Source: Phoronis ovalis (Eukaryota > Phoronida > Phoronidae). From it: DNA of 15,652 nucleotides. Shown piece by piece: positions 12,201-15,652 of the stretch; the stretch's first letter is position 1, and each line of letters opens with the position of its first letter. The notes beneath the pieces are model-generated. The model saw nothing but the letters and a program-made list of their open reading frames with translations. It was not told the origin of the DNA and did no database searches. The stretch covers positions 1 through 15,652 of the forward strand of contig JAOXYB010026846.1 of assembly GCA_028565635.1 (NCBI GenBank), written 5' to 3'. The translations under genes were made by a program, and so were the position numbers.

Positions 12201-15200
12201 ACACAAGAAACAAGTTAAAAAATAAATCTGCATTAAGCACTTGAATGATCTGAAACCACAATCTCACCATGTATTGTTACAGCAACCGATATACAAAGTA
12301 AAGAATCATTAAATGCATGTGAATTTGTAATGATAACAATTACAGACACTCTTGAAAGGAAACTGTCACATTTAAAATGCAACTCGATTAGTATGTGAAA
12401 TTATTTTTTTAACTTACTAGTAATAGCATTCTCTAGAAATGCTTGCTCGTTACTATCTTGTACCACGACCAAATGTGCATCAAGTTGAGCACAATATTGA
12501 CGAGCCTCTTGGTAATCCATCATAGGAGTAGACGAGAAGTTATAACAACTGGACTGATAACCAACCCACCCATCATCACAAACAGTACCGTCTGTAAAAT
12601 AATAAGGGAATTTGATAGAAATAAAAAATGATTGCAAATTAAAGTTATTTCAGAATTAATGAGCCACGTACCCTCTTCTATGTTATTCTTAAAAGATTGA
12701 TCACATACATTAGCCTACCAAATTAAGACACAATGTAACTTTTATTCCTTGTTTAAAATTTTAATGTAAACACAAATAATTTTCGACTTCCTATAATTAT
12801 GAACTTTAATTTGCAATGATTTCATTTTTTTCCATTCTTCTTGCTTAGTTCGAACAAAATGCAATAAATTATCCAAATTATAGAAACTATATTTTTCATG
12901 ACTGACATGAAACCATGTAATTATGCATGTGCATGATGTTAATTGCACTTTAAAGTGCTGGAGAATCCTACAGTTAAAAAGATACAGCTTCAATTCTAAA
13001 GACAATGTTTGGTTTAAAAAGAATATATTGACTCAATCTTAGAATTACTTTACTAAAGATTATTTGAAAAACTTGCGCATTCAAGACTTTAAACTACATT
13101 TCGAAATGTTTCAGGAAAAGAAGCTCAAGCACATGTAAATAATAATTTCAGAATTAGAGCAATCCTATACGTAAATAACAAAAGACTTACCTTTCATATT
13201 ACAGTACTGGCTCCCAGTATATGTACTATTTCGAAACATTTTGTAAGTAGAATGCATATATTCTCCAGCTTGAAAATGGCTATTGCATGAGGATTTGGAA
13301 ACAGAATATATATCTGGAAGATAATTCAACATATTTTGAAATCTTTCAAACCTTCTTACATGCACTGACAGTTGGCATACTCATTCTGTTGCATTTACAG
13401 GTTCCACAAGTAAGATACAGGTGATTTGATTAAAAGTATCGCCAACACAGTTGCTAAATAAGGCATGCAAAACAATGAGAGAATTTCAAATATTATACTG
13501 CAGAGGGTTGCATGACAGCAGATATTACCCAATGTAATAGCTTATAAATGAGGCATGCAACCATATAACAGAGTATATTTAATATGTGAACTTCAACTAT
13601 AAATAAGTAATGAACTGCATGAATGAATATAAATAGTGACACCTGCCAGAGGGAAGTATTGTGAAAATCTATCATGATTTTAAAAGTAGTGCTGCTTGTT
13701 TCTAGCTCAAAAGCAGCTTAAATATATATTATAAATACAATTTATCAAGTATTAATGAAAATGATACAAATTTAATTAATAATCAATTAATCAATATTTT
13801 AATATCAACATTAACTGCTTTTCACAAGTAGCTCTTCAAATATAGTGCATAATTATATACAATTCAACTAATAGTTAACATATTAAATGTCCTGATCGAA
13901 CCATCCAGTTTCAGAAACCCAATAATCAGTTTTCCACCTGTTGCACTAGTTGACATCTCGACCTTACCACAATGTAGGCACTGAGATGATGTCATTGCTT
14001 TGACTGTAAGCTAAATATGTTGTACCTATAGTTACTTATGGTTAATACTCAGACTAATATTGTTTCCATGACACACATTAGAATTATATTGTGATTGCAT
14101 GTATTATATACTTAATGGACTTACCATCTACATAAACTCTGTAACAAGATGTGCTACCACATAAAGCAAATGTTGTATTATGAATATCTCCTGGACAGTA
14201 ATAAACATCCCCACAGCTTCTATGTCCTCTACGGTCTATGAAACAACAGAATTATAGTTGCATTTAAAATCAGTCACACATGAATATTAATTGTCAACTA
14301 TCCAAAGTTGTAATCAGGATAAAATGGGTAGATGTATATGTAACTATCTTGTGTACCTATAAAGACTTCAATCATTACTTTAACACATTGTACATATAGA
14401 TTTAAAAATGTGCGGCATGGATAGAGCAAGGAAACAAATTAAGGGCTGGATAGAATGGTATTGAAACACCAGACAAGACTGGGGATATTGTATTGTAAAA
14501 TGACCAAATATTTAAAGCATAAGCTTGACCCCTGTGGCATCTGATTTGCCTATATTGACAAGAGTTGCTAAAAGGATCTCAACTCACAAACTGGGTATTT
14601 CAAAACTATTCAAAATTGCATCTAATAATATATAATTATAATTATGCTTTTTACACAAGCTATGTTATCAAATACAGAATTGCATATAGAAGCAATATTA
14701 TTAGAGTGATACATATTATATAAAATAAATATAAAATATACAAAGAGCTGAGGCATGTCAGCCAGGTAATGAATAAAACACTACTAGGCTCACTCGTAAT
14801 CACACGACAAATATTTTGTCATTTTACACGAAAAACTTCAGTCTCCAAATCCTTCATGTTATTTTCGAGTACATTACAAATGATGAAGCATTTATATAAT
14901 AATTACGTCACAGCTTTATTTTCTTAAAAATTTATCAACAGCATCTAAATTTAACAAAACATAATGTCTAATTAATTATAATTATGTTTATCTCAGGTAT
15001 CTCGAGACCTTAATCCTGGTGAGTGGTATGCCTCTAAATGCTGGAGGTGAAGGATGTCAATTTTACTTACAGATAGAAGCATCAGTGTCCACATTGCTAC
15101 TACACAAGCATTCATCTACATGCACAACAGCGTAACGATACTGTAGCCCTCGGCAGTACTCTAGACATAAACTGTACGTCATATCCCTATTGTAAAGTCG

Positions 15201-15256
15201 GTGGGACACATTCATGAAGTCATTTCTTTCATTATCAATGAAACCATATAACCCAA
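97..15256 (-). CDS. Partial multi-domain gene: tandem WSC / fibrinogen-like half / C-type lectin units plus an F5/8C domain (22 exons)
   Basis: Predicted large extracellular or membrane-attached recognition or adhesion protein, incomplete at both ends. Exons in transcript order: 15256-15071, 14235-14125, 13313-13191, 12591-12418, 11632-11402, 10836-10567, 10281-10156, 9905-9258, 8823-8689, 7680-7510, 6816-6583, 6118-5855, 5481-5310, 4893-4694, 4077-3946, 3556-3158, 2814-2551, 2105-1983, 1593-1494, 1119-1001, 854-757, 247-97. All junctions keep the frame. Nearly all introns are phase 1; the exceptions are phase 2 inside CTLD4 and inside F5/8C, and phase 0 inside F5/8C. Domain order: WSC-FReD-CTLD repeated three times, then WSC-CTLD, FReD-CTLD, and WSC-FReD-F5/8C. 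No signal peptide, membrane segment or stop codon is visible. I do not recognise a named orthologue. Some polycystin-1-type proteins also combine WSC and C-type lectin domains, but no REJ, GPS or channel region is seen here. Confidence 0.9.
248..756 (-). other. Intron within F5/8C (phase 0)
   Basis: AT-rich intron. No further exon, repeat or RNA gene seen. Confidence 0.75.
757..854 (-). CDS. Exon 21: F5/8 type C domain, part 3
   Basis: 98 bp, phase 1 to phase 0; acceptor TACTTACAG, donor GTAGAA. Encodes GRHVIDSF, QWVRNYNLRYSDGYEWLDY, matching the family's V-x-x-Y-x-x-x-Y-S-x-D-G-x-x-W-x-x-Y strand pair. The only phase-0 exit in the gene. Confidence 0.9.
1001..1119 (-). CDS. Exon 20: F5/8 type C domain, part 2
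   Basis: 119 bp, phase 2 to phase 1; acceptor CTTTTAATAAG, donor GTATGC. Starts with the split Arg of ARL, then GYIGWVRGN, HINVTLDELYIITAIVTQG. This corresponds to the W, the buried V-x-L strand and the I-T-x-I-x-T-Q-G hallmark of discoidin domains. Confidence 0.9.
1120..1493 (-). other. Intron within F5/8C (phase 2)
   Basis: AT-rich, splits the Arg codon of the ARL motif. Nothing else recognised. Confidence 0.75.
1494..1593 (-). CDS. Exon 19: F5/8 type C (discoidin) domain, part 1
   Basis: 100 bp, phase 1 to phase 2; acceptor TATATTTTAG, donor GTATAT. Encodes VCDDYLVAPLPNSAFSSSS, the family opening (C-D-x-x-L ... IPD/LPN-S-x-x-x-S-S-S), and ends IQA just before the conserved ARL, whose Arg codon is split across the intron. 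Confidence 0.88.
1594..1982 (-). other. Intron, FReD-half 5 to F5/8C
   Basis: Phase-1 intron between modules. No lectin exon is present here. Confidence 0.7.
1983..2105 (-). CDS. Exon 18: fibrinogen-like half module (FReD-half 5)
   Basis: 123 bp, phase 1 to phase 1; acceptor GAATGTACAG, donor GTGAGT. Encodes FYPLVAESCDMLWDQGV, GWYWISPPE and IHVECFAQ, matching the C-x-x-L-x-x-x-G ... G-x-Y-x-I-x-P ... V-x-C pattern. The opening FYP is shared with FReD-half 2. The exon is short, but module pattern, phase and clean splice sites agree. Confidence 0.8.
2106..2550 (-). other. Intron, WSC5 to FReD-half 5
   Basis: Phase-1 intermodule intron. Nothing else recognised. Confidence 0.7.
2551..2814 (-). 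CDS. Exon 17: WSC domain 5
   Basis: 264 bp, phase 1 to phase 1; acceptor GTTTACAG, donor GTAAGC. Encodes GYKGCYQI, MTVTGCIEYCRGNDKHYAAV, HCYCQE, CNDGCPGN, VCGK and VYYVG. A full WSC in 88 residues. It begins the last unit, which ends in the F5/8C domain. Confidence 0.92.
2815..3157 (-). other. Intron, CTLD5 to WSC5
   Basis: Phase-1 intermodule intron. A fortuitous splice-bounded 34 bp stretch at 2978-3011 would break the frame. Confidence 0.7.
3158..3556 (-). CDS. Exon 16: C-type lectin domain 5 (complete in one exon)
   Basis: 399 bp, phase 1 to phase 1; acceptor GCTATTACAG, donor GTACGC. Contains TLCPSKHWFGYKGHCYQF, SEARTGCLNENSLLVSI, EEEDII, THWWTGIYD, a diverged central stretch (SMDGRILNIDNFL), DWVPCTT, SGWNRKSC and MYICER. 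Six cysteines are in canonical order. EPN and WND are absent. Unlike CTLD1, 3 and 4 it has no internal intron. Confidence 0.9.
3557..3945 (-). other. Intron with apparent GC-AG borders, FReD-half 4 to CTLD5
   Basis: The donor reads GCATGT after CTAG, and the acceptor is GCTATTACAG. Frame continuity requires the GC donor. No additional exon seen. Confidence 0.7.
3946..4077 (-). CDS. Exon 15: fibrinogen-like half module (FReD-half 4), GC donor
   Basis: 132 bp, phase 1 to phase 1; acceptor ATTTTGCAG. Encodes RSCADIYSNGIY, NNYMIDTDGYGG and FVQECGFLG, a good half-module copy. The only phase-1 donor that joins to exon 16 in frame is TAG|GCATGT, a GC-AG border. The nearby GT (GTACAT) would give phase 2 and break the downstream frame. 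This module follows CTLD4 directly, without a WSC between them. Confidence 0.82.
4078..4693 (-). other. Intron, CTLD4 to FReD-half 4
   Basis: 616 bp, searched for the WSC that the repeat pattern predicts; no WSC cysteine motif is found. Very AT-rich. Confidence 0.7.
4694..4893 (-). CDS. Exon 14: C-type lectin domain 4, C-terminal half
   Basis: 200 bp, phase 2 to phase 1; acceptor ATTTGCAG, donor GTACTT. Contains SLWLGYTK, WSWVDASQ, FSSWAGTPNQ, LVCSV, GTWIEKPC and EVVCKRK. All late CTLD landmarks and three cysteines are present. The loop is GTPN rather than EPN, and the WND position reads TWIE. Read in phase 1 the exon would hit a stop early, which confirms phase 2. Confidence 0.9.
4894..5309 (-). 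other. Intron within CTLD4 (phase 2)
   Basis: Phase-2 intron at the loop where CTLD1 and CTLD3 carry phase-1 introns. Nothing else recognised. Confidence 0.7.
5310..5481 (-). CDS. Exon 13: C-type lectin domain 4, N-terminal half
   Basis: 172 bp, phase 1 to phase 2; acceptor AATTACAG, donor GTAACT. Contains SVCPLNWTSAEENCYL, a weak helix ending HDLCLRQ, and SNIASIENNTENTYLA, which corresponds to the L-x-x-I-x-x-x-x-E-x-x-FL segment. The usual W-x-x-A before the cysteine is missing. A run of eight A (plus strand, 5402-5409) lies in the coding sequence. The phase-2 exit differs from the phase-1 exits of CTLD1 and CTLD3 but matches the next exon. Confidence 0.8.
5482..5854 (-). other. Intron, WSC4 to CTLD4
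   Basis: Carries a degenerate GGAT/GTAT repeat tract. The FReD-half expected here from the repeat pattern is absent. Confidence 0.7.
5555..5740. repeat. Degenerate tetranucleotide repeat (GGAT / GTAT)
   Basis: Interspersed GGATGGAT, a GTATGTATGTATGTA run near 5613-5630, and further GATGGATAGAT, spread over about 185 bp on the plus strand. It is an imperfect microsatellite, possibly several short tracts. Confidence 0.75.
5855..6118 (-). CDS. Exon 12: WSC domain 4
   Basis: 264 bp, phase 1 to phase 1; acceptor GCTTTTCAG, donor GTAAGA. Encodes YIGCMSI, MSVTHCRQFCRGQQTIYAG, ECYCLNE, SCSGICS, RCGN and MLYFVG. This is a complete WSC in 88 residues. It is followed directly by a lectin exon; no fibrinogen-like half module is found in the intervening intron. 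Confidence 0.92.
6119..6582 (-). other. Intron, CTLD3 to WSC4
   Basis: Phase-1 intermodule intron, AT-rich. Nothing else recognised. Confidence 0.7.
6583..6816 (-). CDS. Exon 11: C-type lectin domain 3, C-terminal half, degenerate
   Basis: 234 bp, phase 1 to phase 1; acceptor CTGCATAG, donor GTAAGA. LWHIGASS and YYTWLSGEP align with the LG and W-x-DG/GEP strands, and FYICKK gives the last conserved cysteine. The two central cysteines that form the second CTLD disulfide are absent, as are EPN and WND. The segment between about residues 30 and 65 has no lectin landmarks. The frame is intact, so it is probably expressed as a diverged domain rather than a broken one. Confidence 0.78.
6817..7509 (-). 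other. Intron within CTLD3 (phase 1)
   Basis: 693 bp. A plus-strand open frame of 68 codons inside shows no domain and is taken as chance. Confidence 0.7.
7510..7680 (-). CDS. Exon 10: C-type lectin domain 3, N-terminal half
   Basis: 171 bp, phase 1 to phase 1; acceptor TTTTTTAG, donor GTATTT. Contains TTCPTDYIGWRGNCYLF, then TWLSASTACSDEGDTLTSL and QEANFIVTSI, matching the CTLD C-W-CY, W-x-x-A-x3-C and E-x-x-F pattern. The normal AHL is DTL here. It pairs with the following exon at the same loop and phase as CTLD1. Confidence 0.88.
7681..8688 (-). other. Intron, FReD-half 3 to CTLD3
   Basis: The longest intron (1008 bp). I found no further exon or repeat on either strand. Confidence 0.65.
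8689..8823 (-). CDS. Exon 9: fibrinogen-like half module (FReD-half 3)
   Basis: 135 bp, phase 1 to phase 1; acceptor CATTTTAG, donor GTGAGA. The best-conserved copy: QNCEDLYYHGI, RNGDYMIDPDGPDGP, then ITNCVM. The G-x-Y-x-IDPDG-x-x-GP signature is typical of the opening of fibrinogen-related domains and of the short modules used in multi-domain invertebrate proteins. Confidence 0.88.
8824..9257 (-). other. Intron, WSC3 to FReD-half 3
   Basis: Phase-1 intermodule intron. The open frame of exon 8 reads on into it past the donor for about 50 codons, without domain content. Confidence 0.7.
9258..9905 (-). CDS. Exon 8: C-type lectin domain 2 fused with WSC domain 3 in one exon
   Basis: The longest exon, 648 bp, phase 1 to phase 1; acceptor TGTTTCAG, donor GTCAGT. 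Residues 1 to about 130 form a complete C-type lectin domain: VCDPSWIHWNEHCYKL, KEYCKSYHGNLVTI, STWTIGVYD, LTWFDGS, SSGHPNS, QCAYLD, SKWLSQHC and FICEK. WSC3 follows directly with GYMGCYT, LCIETCRGQNTAYAA, GCFCVD, TNCPGNE, SCGS and FMYKIG. The other CTLD-to-WSC borders carry a phase-1 intron; here it is missing with linker length preserved. The loop reads GHPN and there is no WND, so calcium-sugar ligation is doubtful. Confidence 0.95.
10156..10281 (-). CDS. Exon 7: fibrinogen-like half module (FReD-half 2)
   Basis: 126 bp, phase 1 to phase 1; acceptor CACTGAAG, donor GTAAGT. About 42 residues: EFYPAKSCEDI, PTGDYVINWD and LSHCES. This follows the S-C-x-x-I ... G-x-Y-x-I ... C pattern of the N-terminal subdomain of fibrinogen-related domains. 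The remaining three quarters of a full fibrinogen domain do not follow; the next exon is a lectin domain. It is therefore a stand-alone half module. Confidence 0.82.
10354..10377. repeat. (TA)n microsatellite
   Basis: A perfect run of 12 TA dinucleotides in the intron between WSC2 and FReD-half 2. Likely length-polymorphic. Confidence 0.95.
10567..10836 (-). CDS. Exon 6: WSC domain 2 (complete in one exon)
   Basis: 270 bp, phase 1 to phase 1; acceptor TTTACTAG, donor GTGTGT (non-preferred but GT). Encodes GYVGCFPQ, MTIAYCIEFCRF, SYAAL, TCICDD, CTSSCP and RCGG, ending VSVFKIG. This is the full eight-cysteine WSC layout in about 90 residues, the usual family size. Confidence 0.92.
10837..11401 (-). 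other. Intron, CTLD1 to WSC2
   Basis: 565 bp, AT-rich phase-1 intermodule intron. Nothing else recognised. Confidence 0.7.
11402..11632 (-). CDS. Exon 5: C-type lectin domain 1, C-terminal half
   Basis: 231 bp, phase 1 to phase 1; acceptor TCTTGCAG, donor GTTAGT. Contains the YHLGLYD strand, YTWVDGS, a FASGAPYD loop, QQCAAM, SYSWMELNC and the closing VICKK. The four late-domain landmarks (LG, W-DG, C-W-C, IC) are present. The long-loop motif reads GAP rather than EPN or QPD, and the WND motif is replaced by SWME, so classical calcium-dependent sugar binding is unlikely (inference). Confidence 0.9.
11785..12120. mobile_element. MITE or foldback-like inverted-repeat element
   Basis: Two long arms face each other. 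11825-11854 matches the reverse complement of 12023-12052 at 28 of 30 bases (core GAGGACATTAGTT). Further matches lie inward (11873-11888 against the reverse complement of 11993-12008, GCAGCGGGAA) and outward (11785-11811 against 12094-12120). The right arm has about 30 extra bases. There is no coding capacity, so it would be non-autonomous. The ends and target-site duplication cannot be fixed from one copy, so the family is unassigned. Confidence 0.7.
11937..12004. repeat. 36 bp-period tandem repeat inside the inverted-repeat element
   Basis: Two copies of a 32 bp core (11937-11968 and 11973-12004), each CGCATTCTAA...TTGAATGTTCCCGCTGCGG, separated by 4 bases and differing at only a couple of positions. 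GC-richer than the surrounding intron. A more degenerate inverted relative lies at about 11879-11910 in the left arm. Confidence 0.85.
12418..12591 (-). CDS. Exon 4: C-type lectin domain 1, N-terminal half
   Basis: 174 bp, phase 1 to phase 1; acceptor TTTTACAG, donor GTAAGT. Encodes the lectin fold opening: VCDDGWVGYQSSCYNF, then the helix YQEARQYCAQLDAHLVVVQD and EQAFLENA. These match the family pattern C-GW-CY ... A-x3-C-x3-AHL-x-x-x-x-x-x-E-x-x-FL. The second half is in the next exon. Confidence 0.9.
12592..13190 (-). other. Intron, FReD-half 1 to CTLD1
   Basis: 599 bp. A minus-strand open frame of 87 codons (13005-12742) lacks domain signal and usable phase-1 splice sites. Nothing else recognised. 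Confidence 0.65.
13191..13313 (-). CDS. Exon 3: fibrinogen-like half module (FReD-half 1), divergent
   Basis: 123 bp, phase 1 to phase 1, donor GTAAGT. About 41 residues with the pattern of the first subdomain of a fibrinogen C-terminal domain: a first Cys in SKSSCNSHFQAGEYMH and a closing Cys in SQYCNM. The usual IDPDG segment of the family is replaced by a TYKMFRN-like stretch, so this is the most diverged of the five copies. The position between a WSC and a C-type lectin domain matches the other units and supports the call. Confidence 0.7.
13314..14124 (-). other. Intron, WSC1 to FReD-half 1
   Basis: 811 bp, including the candidate 36 bp microexon at 13968-14003. The rest is AT-rich without recognised content. 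Confidence 0.65.
13968..14003 (-). CDS. Candidate 36 bp microexon (cassette) between WSC1 and FReD-half 1
   Basis: A 36 bp stretch bordered by a usable acceptor (TTAGCTTACAG) and a strong donor (TGTG|GTAAGG). Both borders are in phase 1 and the stretch is free of stops, so it could be included or skipped without disturbing the frame. It would add about 12 residues, VKAMTSSQCLHC, with a C-x-x-C pair. There is no homology support and the polypyrimidine tract is weak, so this may be chance. Confidence 0.25.
14125..14235 (-). CDS. Exon 2: WSC domain 1, C-terminal part
   Basis: Phase 1 to phase 1, 111 bp; acceptor TTTCATAG, donor GTAAGT. It completes WSC1 with SCGDVYYCPGD and LCGSTSCYRVYVD, matching the C-x-x-C-PG and CG...Y ending seen in the other WSC copies. 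This is the only WSC copy in the window interrupted by an intron. The junction codon with exon 1 is TAC (Tyr). Confidence 0.8.
14236..15070 (-). other. Intron within WSC1 (phase 1)
   Basis: 835 bp interrupting a domain that is intron-free in the other four copies. No repeat family recognised. Confidence 0.7.
15071..15256 (-). CDS. Exon 1 in window: WSC domain 1, N-terminal part
   Basis: First exon visible, phase 1 at both ends (186 bp). The acceptor is TTTTCAG and the donor GTAAGT. It encodes the opening of a WSC domain: GLYGF at the start (the usual GCY is altered, so the first cysteine is missing), MTYSLCLEYCRG in the C-x3-C helix, then YAVV and the ECLC motif. The remaining cysteines lie in the next exon. 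WSC domains are cysteine-rich putative carbohydrate-binding modules of extracellular proteins. A phase-1 start means at least one upstream exon lies beyond the right edge. Confidence 0.85.
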
Positions 15257-15652
15257 CTGAAAATAAAGTGTAAGTTGTTGTAATTGCAACTTTTTACTGG
15301 GATCTACACTGTACAGCTATCTAAAATGGGAGACTAATCCTCACAGTCCTGAAAGGAGACCCCACAGCAATTGCATTATGAAAATATTACTTATAGTGCT
15401 AGAACAACATTATATAATATTATTATTAATTTATATTGCAGTGAATTATGAAAGAAGGCAGAACCTGGTAATGTTTACCATAATCTACATGTCTAGGTAC
15501 TATTTCAAAATGTCTATCACTGAATGGCACTATAAAAAGCTATCTATACTACTAAATCTCGAGTGTCCGTCTGTCTGTCTGTCTGTCACTCTTTCTACCA
15601 AATATCTTCAAAACTATTACATGTAGAATCATGATCTTTTCACACATCGTAG
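15257..15652 (-). other. Intron upstream of WSC1, right edge
   Basis: Part of the intron leading to exon 1 of the window. No upstream exon found. It contains a GTCT repeat near the edge. Confidence 0.6.
15569..15587. repeat. (GTCT)n microsatellite beside a possible transposon terminus
   Basis: A perfect 19-base GTCT tract. It is preceded by CTATACTACTAAATCTCGAG at 15544-15563, an arrangement resembling termini of some dispersed invertebrate elements. That relation is from memory of general pattern and is unverified. Confidence 0.7.

Larger units (their letters stand above)
11633..12417 (-). other. Intron within CTLD1, hosting an inverted-repeat element
   Basis: 785 bp phase-1 intron. Its centre is occupied by the inverted-repeat element at 11785-12120; the flanks are ordinary AT-rich sequence. 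Confidence 0.75.

Noticed and set aside
12661-12715. Splice-like bordered stretch between FReD-half 1 and CTLD1
   Set aside because: In phase 1 it begins with a stop codon.
12742-13005. Minus-strand open frame of 87 codons
   Set aside because: Low-complexity Lys/Ile-rich product within an intron, without phase-1 splice sites or homology that I can recognise.
13878-13995. Minus-strand short frame with a CLHCGK motif (MTSSQCLHCGK start)
   Set aside because: Only about 40 codons with a single C-x-x-C; no zinc-finger partner residues. The part up to the strong donor is kept as a microexon candidate instead.
15378-15626. Plus-strand open frame of 82 codons
   Set aside because: Hydrophobic start is due to AT-rich codons; the tail translates the GTCT microsatellite. 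No supporting signal.
1-15652. Bacterial-type features (operons, CRISPR, rRNA/tRNA genes)
   Set aside because: No spaced direct repeats, no tRNA cloverleaf or rRNA sequence recognised, and the gene structure is plainly intron-rich and animal.

Overview
This window is animal (metazoan) nuclear DNA. It is AT-rich, and its small exons are separated by introns of roughly 150-1000 bp with GT-AG borders. There is no sign of bacterial gene organisation. The domain set (WSC, C-type lectin, a half-length fibrinogen-like module, and a coagulation factor 5/8 type C or discoidin domain) and the predominance of phase-1 introns suggest an invertebrate extracellular or cell-surface protein. A marine invertebrate such as a sponge, cnidarian or other early-branching animal would fit, but the sequence does not fix the taxon.

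Nearly the whole window is one gene on the minus strand, open at both ends. I assembled 22 coding exons by hand from 15256 down to 97, about 4.4 kb of coding sequence or some 1,477 codons. Reading frame and intron phase agree across every junction, with no stop codons. Neither a start codon or signal peptide nor a stop codon, membrane segment or polyadenylation site is in view. The first exon starts in phase 1 and the last ends in phase 1, so the gene continues beyond both edges.

In transcript order the protein reads: WSC1 (split over two exons), FReD-half 1, CTLD1 (two exons), WSC2, FReD-half 2, CTLD2 fused with WSC3 in one exon, FReD-half 3, CTLD3 (two exons), WSC4, CTLD4 (two exons), FReD-half 4, CTLD5 (one exon), WSC5, FReD-half 5, and a complete F5/8C domain over four exons. 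This is a tandem array of a three-domain unit, WSC / fibrinogen-like half module / C-type lectin. Unit 4 lacks the FReD-half, unit 5 lacks the WSC, and the last unit has an F5/8C domain where a lectin domain would be. Units that start and end on phase-1 introns can be duplicated or skipped without a frame change, which explains the array and predicts alternative splicing. None of the lectin domains has the classical EPN/QPD and WND calcium and sugar motifs, so ligand binding is probably non-canonical. The likely role, by inference, is adhesion or recognition at the cell surface or in the matrix.

The rest is intron. Structured elements there are a 336 bp inverted-repeat (MITE or foldback-like) element at 11785-12120 with an internal 36 bp tandem repeat, a (TA)n microsatellite, a degenerate GGAT/GTAT repeat tract, and near the right edge a GTCT repeat next to a possible transposon terminus. 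A 36 bp frame-preserving candidate microexon lies in the intron between WSC1 and FReD-half 1. One intron (4077/3946 exon to 3556 exon) appears to use a GC-AG border.
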